Positions 44,449 to 57,965 are shown, counted from the stretch's first letter. The stretch: 64,000 nucleotides of DNA from Girardinichthys multiradiatus (GCF_021462225.1 NC_061797.1:22777093-22841092), one strand, 5' to 3'. Program-made: numbers and translations. The notes: generated by a model not told the origin, from the letters alone.

Positions 44449-47400
44449 CTTGTAGTTTGGGGATCTGATTGGAAAATCATCTGGAGATTTTCCAGGTATA
44501 ACCCACTGGCATTAGATCCATAAGCTTACCCACAGCTCGCTGAAGAGACTGCATTCTCTATGGCCTGGTAACACCATAGGATCCCAAAAAACAAGAGGGG
44601 CAATGTCCCTAGGAAGACAGAAGTTTGAGTTTTCCTCCTGAACTTGATACCTATATAACTAGGATTTTATAGAAAGTTGTATGTTCCATCCTGTGAAAGT
44701 TTGCTCTCTAGTTTAAGGCCGTGAAGTAACTCGTTAGCTAATACTGTGATTTATAATGTTGTGATTTATGTGTAAAACAAGTCTTAGAAAACCCTTGTTT
44801 GATTCTAGAACAGTTTCTTTTTATGGCTTTTCTTGAAAACTGATCGATGATGTAATTCAAACTAATCTTATACTTGTGCTTGCCTACTTACACTTGCCCA
44901 CTCTGTGTCCGTAGGTCATTCTTACTGCCTGACATACATCAATTTGTGACCGAACACCTTCTAAGTATATTTTGAGTCAAGCTGTCCAATTGGGAGACTA
45001 AATGCCTCTTCCTGTTGCTTGTTAAGTTGCTTGGTAAAACATACCATTTTACCTTTTAATGAAATGCAAGTGGACCACAGTCACAAAGATAATGTTGTTT
45101 TAACTTGTTTTATTACTAGGCTCCTAAATCAAACCCACAGCCACATAGTATTTGCCCTGTAGGAACACCACTGCATCTAGATAATGACAACAAGACTTCA
45201 CAGATACAACATTTATATAACGTTTTGAAAAAGTTAGATTTCCTTTTGGGAGTAGTGTCTAAAGCAGCAGGGGCTTTGCACAATAGACCTGGGAAGTTAT
45301 TGATGCACGTTTTTTTCTTTAATAATGTTCTGGTTGCATTGACAGTTTCTGGAATTTTGGAGAGCTTCAGACTTATTTCTCAATTTTAGACTTGGCTTTG
45401 TAAATATCACTGGGTGTAATGAAATATGTACCTGAATTATTTGTCTAGGCAGATGTTTCCTTTTCATAATGTCTTCTCGGTGATTAAATTTTTCTGATAT
45501 AATCCTATAAGAGAGTGTGGATAGGAAGTAATACTACAATTAGTATTTAAAATGTTTTCTGTAGCTCAGGCTTAATGTATAGCTGCTGTATACTGTTTAC
45601 AAACAGATGTGAATTAGCTCTTAATTACACAAATCAGTTGGCAGGTTATGTATGACTGGATAGATAGATTTAAATAGCTATTTTAGTTTTGCAGCATAAA
45701 TTGATTCATTTATCTAGAATTTAAGCTTTTTTTCAGAGCATGCATTGATTTCAGAGGATCTGATTTTAGAGCAGAACAATGTTCAATTTGGGATGCTGTC
45801 AGCTGTATTGATGTAATTTGACATTTAGTAGATGTGTGGTCTGATATCATGTCTTGATATCATGTATATGCACAGGGTTTAGTTCTAATTAAAATGGAGT
45901 CTGATAGCACACAATTTTAACTAGTTGTTGAAATGAAAAAAGGTCCTCACAAACACTCAGGATGATAATGTCTTGTGAGAAAAATGCAGCAAATTAATCT
46001 TTAAAGAAATATGCTGACATCTATGGGTCACAGTGGTACAGGAGGAGTTTTTTTCCGCTTTCAGAAATGCACTAATAGTCTCGCAACGTTAAAACCATCT
46101 GCTTTATATTGTGTTGGTAATCCTTTGCTATGGACAGAGGTACACTGGGGATGAATCAGGTTTCTTCTGACCTTGATCAAATGGAAATTTAGGGTGCTTA
46201 GGTGTTAACAGGTTTTGCTTTATGCTATGTGACTGGGTACGCTGTTCTGTTTGGGCGAAGACACCGCAATCAGGAATTGCTGTTCTGACAGCTGATGTGA
46301 TATGGCTTCCCATCGGTTTCTTGGTGGATGGTGTGCTTCAAAAATGCCATAAACAAAGGTTTACTTAAAGATCTTATAATGTGAAGAGATTAATAATTTT
46401 ATCCACACAGTGTGCAAATAGGTTTAATGTGATCATTCACAGAAAACTGGCTGAATACACCTAAATAAATTAATGGGGAAAACAGCTTTTAGGTCATGTA
46501 AAGTACATCGAGAGACTCTACCTGCCATCTTCTGATATAGAAATCATTCCATGATGCAGCTCTACCAGTGTAAAAAAGTTTAGACTGCTTAAAAATACCC
46601 TTTAATTTAGCACGAAAGTATAATACAATGTGAATAGAGGTGCAGTAGTCGCAAGTCGGATTTTCTGTTTGAAAAACAATAAGGGTGAAAATTCCGACTG
46701 GGAATCTTGGAGCTTGCTGAGCAGTCTCAAGTTGTAAACCAAAATATGGCCATTGGTGTATACAGTGTTGTTAATGTTGCTGATGTAAACTACTTACTGA
46801 TGGTTTAAATCTCAATAAACCAGTGTCAAATATAGTTCTGTATTTATTTGTGAGCATGTTTTGTTTGTGTTTAAATGCACAAACTCCTGAGATATAAAAC
46901 TACAGTCGGCTTGTATTCCTGATAGTAGATAGCACCAAAACATTGTTTCCTGAACTGCAGCTAAAGCGATCTTAACTTAGTTGTGACAAATTTAATTCAG
47001 CAGATACAAACTTGAGCATTATCAGCCATCCTTAGAGGGCAACAATGTTTTTTTTTGGGCAATGTTTTATTACAGTACATGCGAAGGGCTGCATGTGCCC
47101 ACTGACTAAACATGCAAAAAAGCCACACAAAAAATTACTTTCTGTATGCAGCTCGAAATTCTATTTTGCCTTTGACTGCCCCCATGTGCTCTTAGCAGAA
47201 AGCCATGTAATTCAAATAAAACACCACTGTTATCACAACGGTCAGAAAAGTATATCCAAAAACAGTAAGATTTACTCCATGCTGTTCTTTCTGTTCAGAG
47301 CCTAGAAAAACAACATATTTACATGCATTTTTGTCTTTTTGACAAAACCTGAACTGGGGTCAACTATCTTTGATTAAGAATGTATAATTTTTTAAGAAAT

Positions 47401-47639
47401 CTAGTGTGTTACCCTCATTACAGTCTGAAAATGTAGAGGAAAAGGTAACAATTATATAAATTACACTGATTTTGGCCAAATTATGGCCAAATTGACCATG
47501 TCTATTCTGTGTCGTTATCCCTTTTGTATGCTTAAAGCTGTAATTCTGAGAACAGCAGAGGCCACTTGATATAGTGGCATTTAGCAACAATCAGCACAAG
47601 ATACACTACATCAGTAAGTCAGTCAAACTGCTAAAAACA
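44449..47639. other. No recognised feature
   Basis: Three kilobases with no recognisable repeat or coding domain, the longest such stretch between repeats apart from 53204-56671. Could be unique intergenic or intronic DNA. Confidence 0.4.
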
Positions 47640-48150
47640 GTAAAACAGCAAGTAAAAGAAAACAAAACATAAATAATTAAACACAGCCTAATATTTCTGC
47701 TCAAATGGTATTTGAAAGTCAACTTAAAAAGATGGGCTTTGTAAGGGACTTCAAAACATTCAAGGTACTGCCCATCCTTATATTAAGATTGTTCCAGGGT
47801 TTGGGAGCAACAGCAGCAACAGCATGTGATTTAAACAGTTTATGAGATTTTGTACCAGCTGGCTTCCACTTGCTCACAACGGGAGATTAATTTGAAGATC
47901 ATCTGCAAAACAATGAAAAGAGATCCAATATTTTCTAACAATTAACCCCAAAGAAAGCATATACAACCTGAAAGGTATAGGTCCTAAGATGGAGCCTTGA
48001 GGTACCTCACAATTCAAAGGGGCCTCAGAGGTGGAAAACTGAACCGACTGGACAGAAAAACGTCTGCCAGACAGGTTGGAGTGAAACCAATTAAGAACTG
48101 TGCCCTCAACACCAACAGACTGGTCCAGATTTAATAAAAAAACATTCACA
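47640..48150 (-). pseudogene. Rex1/CR1-like LINE, RT core fused to C-terminus
   Basis: From 48150 downwards: NLDQSVGVEGTVLNWF, NCEVPQGSILGP, and FHCFADDLQINLPL, the RT core with its FADD site. Directly after it comes KSHAVAAVAPKPWNNL, RMGSTLNVLKSLTK, which belongs to the C-terminal end of the same LINE group. About 300 residues between them are missing, so this is an internally deleted copy. Confidence 0.75.
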
Positions 48151-48787
48151 TACATTTTATATAGAAATTGAGTGCTTTACTTTAATGTAATTAGTTTTCT
48201 TTGAATCTAAAAAGGAAATCATGCTGCTAAAATAAGTTAAAGATCCATCATAACTAAAGACTGCCACTCTCTTCATCCCTAGCAGAGACAAAAGGTGCTG
48301 ACACCTCTTGTTGCCTCTGCTGCTTCTCTTTGCAGTTCGCTCTTTGTCAAAATGAATTTGCATCAACTCCATTCTGTCCCAGAGCAGAAGCAGTGCCTTT
48401 CTTAGCATTCCACACTTGTCCTCTCACAAGCAACTCTGTGCATTAATCTATCCCTGCTAACTTAGAGATGTCATCACTCTCTCCTTTTGTAGAAGAACTG
48501 CAGGTGCACATTAACCTTTAGTGCACATTTGAGAAAATGTGCTTAACAGGAAAATTGAAACCATAGTTTGTATAGGTAAGGCTCATGGTATTCTTTTAAC
48601 CTCTTTCAGACTCTAAATTATTTCCTTAGATACAGACTTTTGATACTGACATGTTTTGGCTCCAGCCTGATGAGCTTGTTCAGTAATGCTGACTCAGCTC
48701 TGTTCTCACACTCGTCTGTAGATGAGAATGAATGCTACTGCTTTAGCAAACAAAACAAAGGTTAGATTTTTAAGTCTGTCATTTTCA
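48151..48787. other. No recognised feature
   Basis: Nothing recognised. Confidence 0.4.
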
Positions 48788-49060
48788 GTTAAATTCAATT
48801 GAGTTTGTTTATATAGCGTGATTTTCAACATGTCATCTCAAGGCCTTTCACAAAGTCAATTCAGACTCCAAGTCAAGTACATACAGTGTGTTCCAACTGG
48901 TCATAGTTAACAAACAATGCAGTCAAATTCAGTTTATACTTCAAATTGGTTAAAAACCCAGCAATTTGCTTCAAGTCACTGACTTGCAGCATTCACACTT
49001 CCTATATAATAAGCTCTGAGCCAGTTTTCATGTCTAGAGCACGAAAGAGTACACATACAC
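48788..49060 (-). repeat. Fish retroposon 3' region with ATATAAACAAA tail
   Basis: On the minus strand it ends GCTATATAAACAAACTCAATTGAATT, preceded by GACTTTGTGAAAGGCCTTGAG. The end resembles those at 1195 and 31150, but the body is different, so several retroposons share this tail. Confidence 0.5.
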
Positions 49061-50217
49061 TTAGTAATACAAAAAGCTCAGCTAATAGCTATGTCTACAG
49101 GGTTAAACACTGAAACACAGGGCAAAGTGTTCTTGTTTCCTGCTTTGTTTTATTTGATGAATTATATCTTCCATTGATTTTGATTGGGTGGACCAGATGT
49201 TGGTTTAGGTAAGTTGTACATTACACCATTTCTAAGCATTTACTCATGCTGTCTGGTGCTGCAAGGAGTTGTTCAACTGAGAAATCTGACCTTAAGATCG
49301 TCATCCCTGACCATTTCTGTTACATTGATTTATTATATATAGCAAAAGGCTGTCACCATGCAGGTTTACTGAATTGAAGAAAGCAGACAAGTTACAGGAC
49401 TCTAACAGATGACACTTAAATGGACCTATGGTCACAAACGAAGTTGTTTCTTTTATGTTTGCTATAATCTCAGCAATACTGTAAATGTGTAAATGGTGTG
49501 AACCAGTACTTAAATAATCCATTGCTTGACCTATATATTAAAACTCCAAACACAAACTTAACCCTGCTCCTCCATGGACAGGTTTTCAAAAGGTTTGCAT
49601 GTATAAAACCTGTGGATTGCGTGGCAAAGCTGATCTAGTAGGCATGTGCAAATCGAATTGCATGTGTTATTTAAGCAGGAAAGCGGGCGCAAATGTTTTA
49701 GCGTGTTTGCATTCATGAATATGCAAACGGATTGCGGGTGCGGTTTCTACATCTACATTTAGCACGTTTGTATTAAATGTGCACGAAAGTCATCTTTTCC
49801 AGGTTTTATGATTGATAGTTAAACTTCAGCTTTGGTTATTTTCATCTTTTAAAATGTTTTTTTTAAAAGTGCATTGTAATATTTTAATATTATAATGCTG
49901 ACATATGTGGGTTTATTATAATATTATTTCTCTATTATTATAATATTCTATCTCCTTATTTGGAATCTTTGAAAATCAGGCCCTAAATGTAAATCATAAG
50001 TAACTAGAAAATCTTGATTTCCAATTCCCTGGTTGCAGATGAACACATATTTTTATTTCACAATTCCAGTACCATGAGTCAACATGTGCAGACAAAGACA
50101 TAGAGCCCACCATGATTGACCAGTCATAAAATAGTAAGCATTACTGTGTTACAACAACTTTAACATGAAGAGTCACAAAAATGTGAGGGGAACAATTTCC
50201 TTAATTTCTTTCTTACC
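49061..50217. other. No recognised feature
   Basis: AT-rich DNA without recognised features. Confidence 0.4.
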
Positions 50218-51120
50218 CATCCCTCCAAAAGTATTAGGAAAAGCATTGGATCATTGAGGCAAATTTCTTTGTTTTTGCTGTAGATTGCAAATGTTTGGGT
50301 TTGACATCAAATGATGTATTTCACACAACAGGAGATAAACAAACTTTATTTCCATGCAGTTACATTGTATACACAGTTCAGAAGACAGATAAACCGATTT
50401 TTAATTGAGCAATAGTACTAGAACATGTGTCTGACAGGTGTTTGTTGTTGCCCAGGTGTGTTCTATCATAGTGAATGTTAATAAATAGCACCAAATATTT
50501 AATCTCAGCTGGTGTTGTCTGTGCAGATTACATTTATTAACCAATGAGAAAACCAGACCGCTGTCTACTGGTTAGTAGCAAACAACTGTGAAGTTGAGAG
50601 ACGATGGAAAATTATTTGAAATCATTGAACCAATATTTTCAATAACAGGAAAACCACATTGAATGTCCACAAAAAGAAAAAGACTCTATGGGTACTAAAT
50701 AACAGGCATTTAAGGGGCTAGATGAAGGAAAACATCAGGAGTTAATGACAGAAACTTTGCAAAAGCTTCAAACAAAATGGCAAAAAACAACTATTTGTGA
50801 GTTCAGCAACAACCTTCACAAGTCCACAGTGAAGGTATCACAATCTGCTGTTACCAGAAGACTTGATTAATTCACAAACATACAACATAATATTCAAGCC
50901 CATCAAAAGCAAGAGTAGGAAGGCCAGGCTGAATTTGCCATTTATTACAGAGACTGACTTCAAAAATTATGTGTTTTAAGGGCTTGTACTACAAAGATCA
51001 ACCTTAACCACAGTGATGGAAAGGCTAAAGGCTGTAGAAAGAACTGATCTGCCTATGACCCCAAACATACAGTATAAACTCATCTGTGACTATTCAGGTA
51101 TTCAGCTCGGATTGACAAAC
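50218..51120 (+). pseudogene. Decayed Tc1-like transposon (third lineage)
   Basis: The start, CCCTCCAAAAGTATTAGG, followed by CTTTGTTTTTGCTGTAGA and GTTTGACATCAAATGATG, resembles the terminal region of a Tc1-like family common in fish. From about 50585 onward nucleotide blocks of its transposase gene follow (ACTGTGAAGTTGAGAGACGA, GAAGGTATCACAATC, GAAGGCCAGGCTGAATTTGC, and a block near 51015). The frame is riddled with stops and the catalytic end and right terminus are missing. Confidence 0.6.
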
Positions 51121-51203
51121 AAAAAGAAACTATTATTGTCATACCTGCTTGTGTTTTTGTTATATTACCTGGTCTAGTCCTGTGTTTTCTGTCTCCCTGC
51201 ACC

Positions 51204-52930
51204 CAGGGCCAGATTAACACTTTGCTGTACCCTGGGCAACAATATTCAAGGACCCCATCATCACGACCCCAGGATCACCATAATCTCGCAAAATACAGAA
51301 TAAATTACCGTAATACACAATAAATATACTCAATACTTCAAATTCTAACTGTCATCAAGTGTATTCTGATGTACAAATGTCCAAATGCTCATTGAACTAC
51401 AAATGCACTATGTCCTCTTGTTAAGGACACACACTCACATATGATGCTATGAAAACATGAAAGCATCAGTATAATCTGGTAAAATTGACCCACTACATTG
51501 AGAGGGAGGGAAGTGTCCTCCAATTTCACAAAACAATAAATAAGCAACCACATTCAAACCATTCAATTTTTATTTAATAACACTTATCCCCAATACAAAT
51601 GACAAAATACACAATTTCAATCCTAAATAATGAGGAAACGCATGTTTAAATTTGATAGCTTTCAGTTGGCAAACACATCTTACACTGGCTTTTTTCTGGA
51701 TTTTGATTGTGCAAACTGGTGTTTAATATCTTGGAAATCAAGGCCACTAACAAGTTCATGTTCGATGGCGAAGAGAGAAAGCGCAGAGAGCCGTGTCTGT
51801 GACATTGTGGTCCTCAACTCATTTTTAACTGTCAGGCAAGAGAAGCGTCCACTCTGCTTGCGTATTTAGACCTGTGCAATAAAGACAGCATGTTTTATTT
51901 ATGTTCTGCACTCTTTTCGTGATCACTAACCCTCTCTGGACGTTTCCAATCACAGAATCCGCTGATAAATGCATGCTTTTGGGATGACAGGAGCTTGCAG
52001 GCATAGCAATGAACTGATCCAGTTGAAGGAGAGTAAAGCAGCCATTTCCTTGGCACAATTTGGTTGTTTTGGAGCCGGCAATGAAGCACATCGTTGGTGA
52101 GGGACCGTGTCCTACTACCAAGTCCGGACTCCCTTACTGATGCAGGATATTTGGTATGGAAGCAAATCGTTACCATATTTCAAATGAAAAAGCATTTTCA
52201 GAAATGATGATTGATTACTAATTTTATTTATGGGTCAAATAATGCAGCCACATTCTGGAAATGCTTTTTCATTTTCAAATTTTACATTTCAAATTGAATT
52301 TTGGTATCTATTTGCTGGGGTACATTTTGAAAAATAAATCTCAAATGTCTTTTTCTTTTTCATTTTAATTAAGTGAAAGAATGAGCAGTCTTGAAGAAGA
52401 AAATTAAAATGCAAATAGGATTATTGATTACTAATTTCATTTATGAAAAAGCATTTCTGAAACCATCACCGCTTCCCTCAATGGTCGCACTCGCAGCAGA
52501 ATCTGGGCCACTGTTTGAAGATGCTGCCGGCTCTTCGCTCTCCGGGCTGTAAACGTAAGCTAGTGCCGGCGGTGAAGAAAAGTCCTGGCTAGCTGAATTG
52601 TTCTCGTTGACAGAAGCTGACTTAACAAAACAGTAGGCAACATTAAAGGGAGTGAAGAAATTACCTATTTTCGGTATATTCTTTAAATTTTCTGATGTCC
52701 TTCTGATCGGCGTCACCTGCATGCGGACTGACCAATGAGGAGAGGGTCTCAACTCGCGTTCACAGTCACATGCAGTGTCTCTCTGTGCAGCGCAAAGGCT
52801 CCGGCAGAAAGTTTAACATAAAGCTGGAGATAACCAGACATTTTGCTTGTGCCCTCACTAACCTGGGCCCTTTAGAGGCCGTGGGCCCCTGGGCAATTGC
52901 CCAGTTGTCCATATGGTTAATCTGGCTCTG
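51204..52930 (-). mobile_element. hAT transposon with exact 8-bp target duplication
   Basis: Ends CAGGGCCAGATTAAC (left) and, inverted, CAGAGCCAGATTAAC (right) are near-perfect inverted repeats. The 8-base CCTGCACC occurs immediately left (51196-51203) and right (52931-52938), the hallmark of hAT insertion. The 1.7-kb element encodes, on the minus strand, N-terminal, zinc-finger and dimerisation parts of a transposase but lacks the catalytic core. Confidence 0.92.
51700..52752 (-). pseudogene. hAT transposase, TTF-type zinc finger, internally deleted
   Basis: Three blocks on the minus strand. From 52752, a low-complexity N-terminus (VTPIRRTSENLKNIPKIGNF, then Ser/Pro-rich). From about 52090 to 51895, a TTF-type zinc finger: RKWLLYSPSTGSVHCYACKL with paired Cys, GFCDWKRPERVSDHEKSAEH with the two His. 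From about 51850, the hAT dimerisation tail (NELRTTMSQTRLSALSLFAI). The several hundred residues holding the catalytic Asp/Asp/Glu between zinc finger and tail are gone. The first two blocks are also separated by a small AT-rich insertion (52200-52455). Non-autonomous. Confidence 0.75.
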
Positions 52931-53203
52931 CCTGCACCCCAAACCCACACCTGTTCTGTGTTTTCCCCTGATTGTCTTGTCACGTTTGTCATTGGTTCCT
53001 CCTGCTGTTCAGTTTTTGTATTCAAGCCCGTTTGTTTCCTTTGTTCCCCGCTGGTTTCGTATGTTATTTGTATGTACGATCTCGTGTGTTAGCTATCCTG
53101 TCTGTGTCCTGCCATGGATAATAAAGACTCATCTTACCTGGAAACCTTGAGCTTCAGGAGTTCTTCCCTGCATTTTGGTCTATCAAAAACCCACCTTATG
53201 ACA

Positions 53204-56200
53204 GTTACTGCATAACACATTGCACCAACACTGACCATGTAGAGAAATGATAAAGCATTTAACTTTAACATGTACAGTCATGAAAAATTAGGGAAACGAA
53301 TGATCACATTTCCTTCCAAAATTGATGTTCAAGAGCATTCCTTTAAAAAAAAAAACATAACAAAGGAAGTATGTAAGTGTCTTTCCTCATCAATAAGAGA
53401 ATTGTTCAGACTACCTCTGATCTTGACCGGCACTTATTGACTTTCTGATAATTTTACTTTGTTAGGAATCTTTTTTTCAATTTCCACCTTTTCTGGAGGA
53501 GACATTTTGACTTGCCACAGTAATGACAGAACAGGTGGAATCAATGAGGGTGCACCAGTGAGCCATGACAGTGACCGAGCATGCACCAAAGCAGGACCTC
53601 CCTTAATTGGGATTCAGCCATCATTAATTCCTCTCTACTTTCCCTGCTGTGACAAGTTGAATGTTTGTCCTTAAAAAAAGTCTATTGCTTGTCAACAATG
53701 AAGACTGAAAGCAAAAATTGCTCAGGAATACGGCAGAATCACATGGATGTGGTACATATTCCACAACTGTTGCTCAAGCTGAAAATAGCAACTGCAATAA
53801 GGAGCAAAATCCTTCACATGTTTTTCCTGATTTATTAGTCAGAAAATTATATAATGTTGAATAATTTCAACATTTTCCCAATATTATTAATAGCATACAT
53901 CATATAGTGCAACATATGCATAATCATAACAATTTTACATTGAAACCAAAAGTGTAAAACAAATTGCCATCTCCTTGTGGAAAAATGAAAGATGAGTCAC
54001 TAAAAAGAACAAACAATGATATATTCTTATTAATTAATTTATTAATTAGTATTATGTCTGTAGTGTTTTTTACCCACCTATCCATTCTCATTAATCACTT
54101 GGACAATGGATACTTTGGGCTGAATGACCTAATCTGCAGAACTTGCATTTATATTTATATATTTCCAGGTATTGTCTTTTAACAATGTTTAATCTATGTT
54201 TGATATCAAATACATAGTCATATTAAGCATGAATGTTTTACCTAACAAACGAAGGTTGCTGTGAACGCAATGGGAAGACATGACAACAAAGCTTAAAAGG
54301 TTTCAATCATGGCAAAAACATCTAAAAATGAGTATAACAGTATACAACTGTTAAAAAACAAGAGTAAAACCACAAGAATGTTTATTTTGAAACAGCATGC
54401 TGCTAATGCATATTACAACTTTAGTCTGCCAAACAATGCAAATCCACAATTAGGAGATAGAAATAATGTTAGGATCAAGAATCACAGCATATGATATTTT
54501 AACACCAATACAATGCAATAAAGCTCTAGGATAAATTAATTACACCAAATATCTGGGTCTGCATCTGATATAATTTTGTGACCATGGTAAACAAAGCACA
54601 AAGCCTCATTCTAAACTTGTTTTATTATTTGATCAAATACACCTTAATTAAAGATAACACTTTATATCTGACAGTAGGGACATCTTATCGTTTAATTCGG
54701 TGTTCATCCAGTGTAAAGACAGAGTCCATTTTTGCCTGGTGGAGTCTATGATCACACTAAGTAAACTGTCATGTTGTTTGTTACCTGCATAAAATAATAA
54801 TAATAAAAAAACATTGGCTGGCATTGTTCAGCTCACCTGAGACAGCAACACTGGTTGCTGTCAGCTGGCAAGAATTGTTGCTGTTACGGTGATCATTTCC
54901 CAAGATTTCTTGCAATAAAATCGACTGCTAAGGTTTTTTTTTTTTTACTAGTTTATCTGCTGTTTTCTCATGAGAACTCATGTCCTCTGAGGATGTGAAC
55001 TATTGTTTGTTCCTATTTAACTGTCAGTACATATTCTGTTGTGAATACTAGTTTCACCTAATAGATTTTTCACTAAAACATTCTCCTCCGTCAGTCCAAG
55101 TTTAGGTTATCTATCCGCTGACATTTCAGTCCCTAAAATGCACTGAGTCAATCTAATAACCCTTTGTGGTTCTTGGGATAAAAGAGCAGCATAGCTAAGC
55201 TACTCCCAATGATGCTCCAGTAGACGTTGGTGAGGATTCTGGAGTCCATGCCAAGTTTCCTCACACATCCTCACTCACTCCAGCAAGAAAAGCCACTCTG
55301 ATTACATTTATGAGCTCAGCTCCTCACTGATGTTAATCCATTGAAACCTGAAGCAGTTGACATGAATCAATAACGAGAAAGAGAAATGAACAGATGATTG
55401 AGACAAATAGTCCCAACATTTCTGTGTTAGATTCATAATTAAAACACAGGTCGATGGTTGAAATTACATTAATACTAGCTTTTCTAACATACTTACCCTA
55501 TTGGTAGCTTCTGCATACAAAAAGACAACAGTTTTAATATACCACCTCAGGGTGAGAATTTACAGCAAATCAGAGTAAGAGTAAAAAAGCACTTGGTAAT
55601 TCTTTGGACATACATTTTATTTTTGGACTTTTTTGTGCAATTATAAACTCTTTGCAATTCAAGTTTATATGTCTCTAAAAAAAGTGTATTTAAAACTATA
55701 CATTTTTTGGGAAAGTAAAGAAAACCTTTTTCCTTATGTAAAAGTTCTGGCCATGTGTAGACATTCACTTAAAGCGATAAGTTACAGAAGCAGTTGAGCA
55801 GATAAGCAGTTACATGATCTTGGAGAGGATTTTACAGCAATACTTCTTCATGATGAAACTCAGTTTAAAAGATTTCAGGTTTTGTTTATTATATGAACTT
55901 GCAAAGGGTTGTTTACAAGTTTGTCAAAGGACAGCACATCCAAATCATTCCAAGATAAAAAAAAAAAAAAAAAAACTACTTCTTTTTTCAAGAACATCCA
56001 TCATAGACTCTCCCCTTGGTTCTTCTGAGCTGACAAAATCTGATGCAACATCTGAGCTCAGACTCAGATGTTGCATTAAAATGCAATGATAATTGGAGAG
56101 TCTCCCAGGTGACTTTCATTGCAGAGGAAGCACTCTCAGTGTTCTCCTAGCCCACATCCTGTTGTGATAATGTTTCAGTCTTTCCCTGTGACAACACACA

Positions 56201-56671
56201 CCAGCCACAAGGGAGAAGGGAGTGGTTGAGGTGAAGAAGGGAAACTGTAAATCTGCGCCGTTAGACTATAGTGACAGAGCCTTTTGAAACTGAATGAAGA
56301 GTCTGAAATAAAATAAATTAAAGTGAAATAAATTAAAATGGTTAATTTGAATGAATTTAACCTGACTGGAAAATACAATTTTCTTCATTTAGATTTCAAG
56401 CAGCAGCCTTGTGAAATTGTGAAAACCCATTTTATTGATAGAGGACAATAAATCGGGTAATTTGTCATGATACCCAGTGACACTTACCATGACATTTAGT
56501 GTTGAGATTTCTTTTTCAATACTACAGCACATTGTCATTTTGGAATTAATCTTGTAGGGTATCTTTTAAACAAACAATGCTTAGAAAGCACTGGTCTTGG
56601 ATGCATTTTTATTTTTATTTTTCCCTGTCTTGGTACCGTCTAATTGAAATTCTGTCACCTGTTAAGACATC
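53204..56671. other. No recognised feature
   Basis: About 3.5 kb with A and T runs (53344, 54928, 55960) and no coding or repeat signature that I can place. The start near 53275 (TACAGTCATGAAAAATTAGG) could be a transposon end but has no partner. Confidence 0.4.
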
Positions 56672-56801
56672 CTTCCATTTTCCATACCTACCTATCCTTG
56701 CAGGGTCGCTGGTGCCTATCTCCAGCAGTCATTGGGCAGGAGGCAGGGTACACCCTGGACACATCACCAATCCATCACAGGGGAACACAGAGACACCTAA
56801 A
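56672..56801 (-). repeat. tRNA-derived SINE fragment
   Basis: 3' half of the SINE family at 41153 (GCAGGGTCGCTGGTGCC, TCCAGCAGTCATTGGGC, CAGGGTACACCCTGGACA), diverged. Confidence 0.65.
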
Positions 56802-56954
56802 GGTGCCACGTTCATCTGTTCAAACAATTATACAAAGTATAAACACAATGGAAATGTCCAGCCATCGTGTGTTCTGTGTTACAGAGATGAACATGTTTGC
56901 ACAAGAAGCACAAGATACTGGCTAAAGCTGCTAAGATAGTGTAATTATCCACAT

Positions 56955-57760
56955 CGAAATGCATCCTGTACCGACATGGGCTGAAAAGGCAACATAAAAA
57001 GCCAGATTACAATTTGCAAACGCACCCAGGGACATTTAGGGGAACATGTCCTGTGGTCTGATGTAACAAAATTTAAATGTTTGGCCATTGGTATATTATT
57101 TCTAGAAGATGGAAGCTTGCAAGTCTGAGAACATCATCCCAACTATGAAGTTTGAGAGTGTCAGGATCATAGGATGTCATTTTGCTGCAGGGTGGACTGG
57201 TGCATTTCAAAAGGGAGTGAGCAAAATACATAAGAACATGACTTGGAAGTATTGAAGCAACATCATAAGACATCAGCCAGTAGTTTAAAGTTTAGGCATA
57301 ATTGGATCTTTGAAATGGTCTATGGTTCTAAGCATACCACCAAATTAGTTACACTATGGCTTAAAGATGACAAAGTCAGAGTTTGGAGTGGTTTTCACGA
57401 AGCCATGAAGGTGTGAGCAAGGTGACCTACAAACCTAACTCACAAGCATTGTGTCAGGAGGAATGGGCCAAAATTCCAGCAAGCTATTTTTAGGAGCTTG
57501 TAGAAGGAAATACAAAATGTTTGTACAGTTTATAGGGCAATTCTTCCATAAACTAACAAGATTTATGTACATCTGAATTTAAAGAACATCTGAGCAAAAT
57601 CTTATGGCTCTGAACTTTAGCAGATATCAATAGTTTAGCAATCCTAACTGACCAAAAACAGGAAAAGTTTAGTCTAATTTAATGTCAGACATTGAGGGAA
57701 AAAATGTTGTGTGGCTTTTATACAGTGTATATAAATATCTGGATTCAAGGGGTATATGTT
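56955..57760 (+). pseudogene. Decayed Sleeping-Beauty-like Tc1 transposon
   Basis: Nucleotide blocks follow the salmonid/Sleeping Beauty type of Tc1 gene in order: CACCCAGGGACATTTAGG, ATGTCCTGTGGTCTGATG (first Asp region), GGTGGACTGGTGCATTTC, TTGAAGCAACATCATAAGAC, CAGGAGGAATGGGCCAAAATTC, then the 3' non-coding part with GATCCTAACTGACCAAA-type sequence (about 57640). Stops and indels throughout; the ends are lost. It is far older than copies A-D. Confidence 0.7.
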
Positions 57761-57965
57761 CCTTCGTTTTTTATATATTTTCATCATTAATAAAATGGTT
57801 TATCAACTTGCATATCATTATTTGAAAATGTTAAATTCTCTGGATGTCAACAGTTGCTGCATTTCTGAGGGTTGCCTTTTTTCCTTCATTTGCCTTTCAA
57901 GCAGTTCAGAAAAGAACGCAGGGCAACCTTCCAGCTAGCACCAGGACCATAATGAGTCTCACATA

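Larger units (their letters stand above)
51137..53203 (+). repeat. Solo LTR-like element, interrupted by a hAT insertion
   Basis: Starts TGTCATAC (51137) and ends TTATGACA (53203), TG...CA with matching inverted ends. Removing the hAT element and one copy of its target duplication leaves about 332 bp. GGATAATAAAGAC near 53117 supplies a polyadenylation signal, and CTGCATTTTGGTC precedes the end. This order fits a fish gypsy-type solo LTR. A flanking target duplication is not clear. Confidence 0.6.

Noticed and set aside
55190..55310. Antisense LINE block (TCCAGTAGACGTTGGTGAGGA)
   Set aside because: A faint resemblance to an L2-like C-terminal motif could not be extended on either side.
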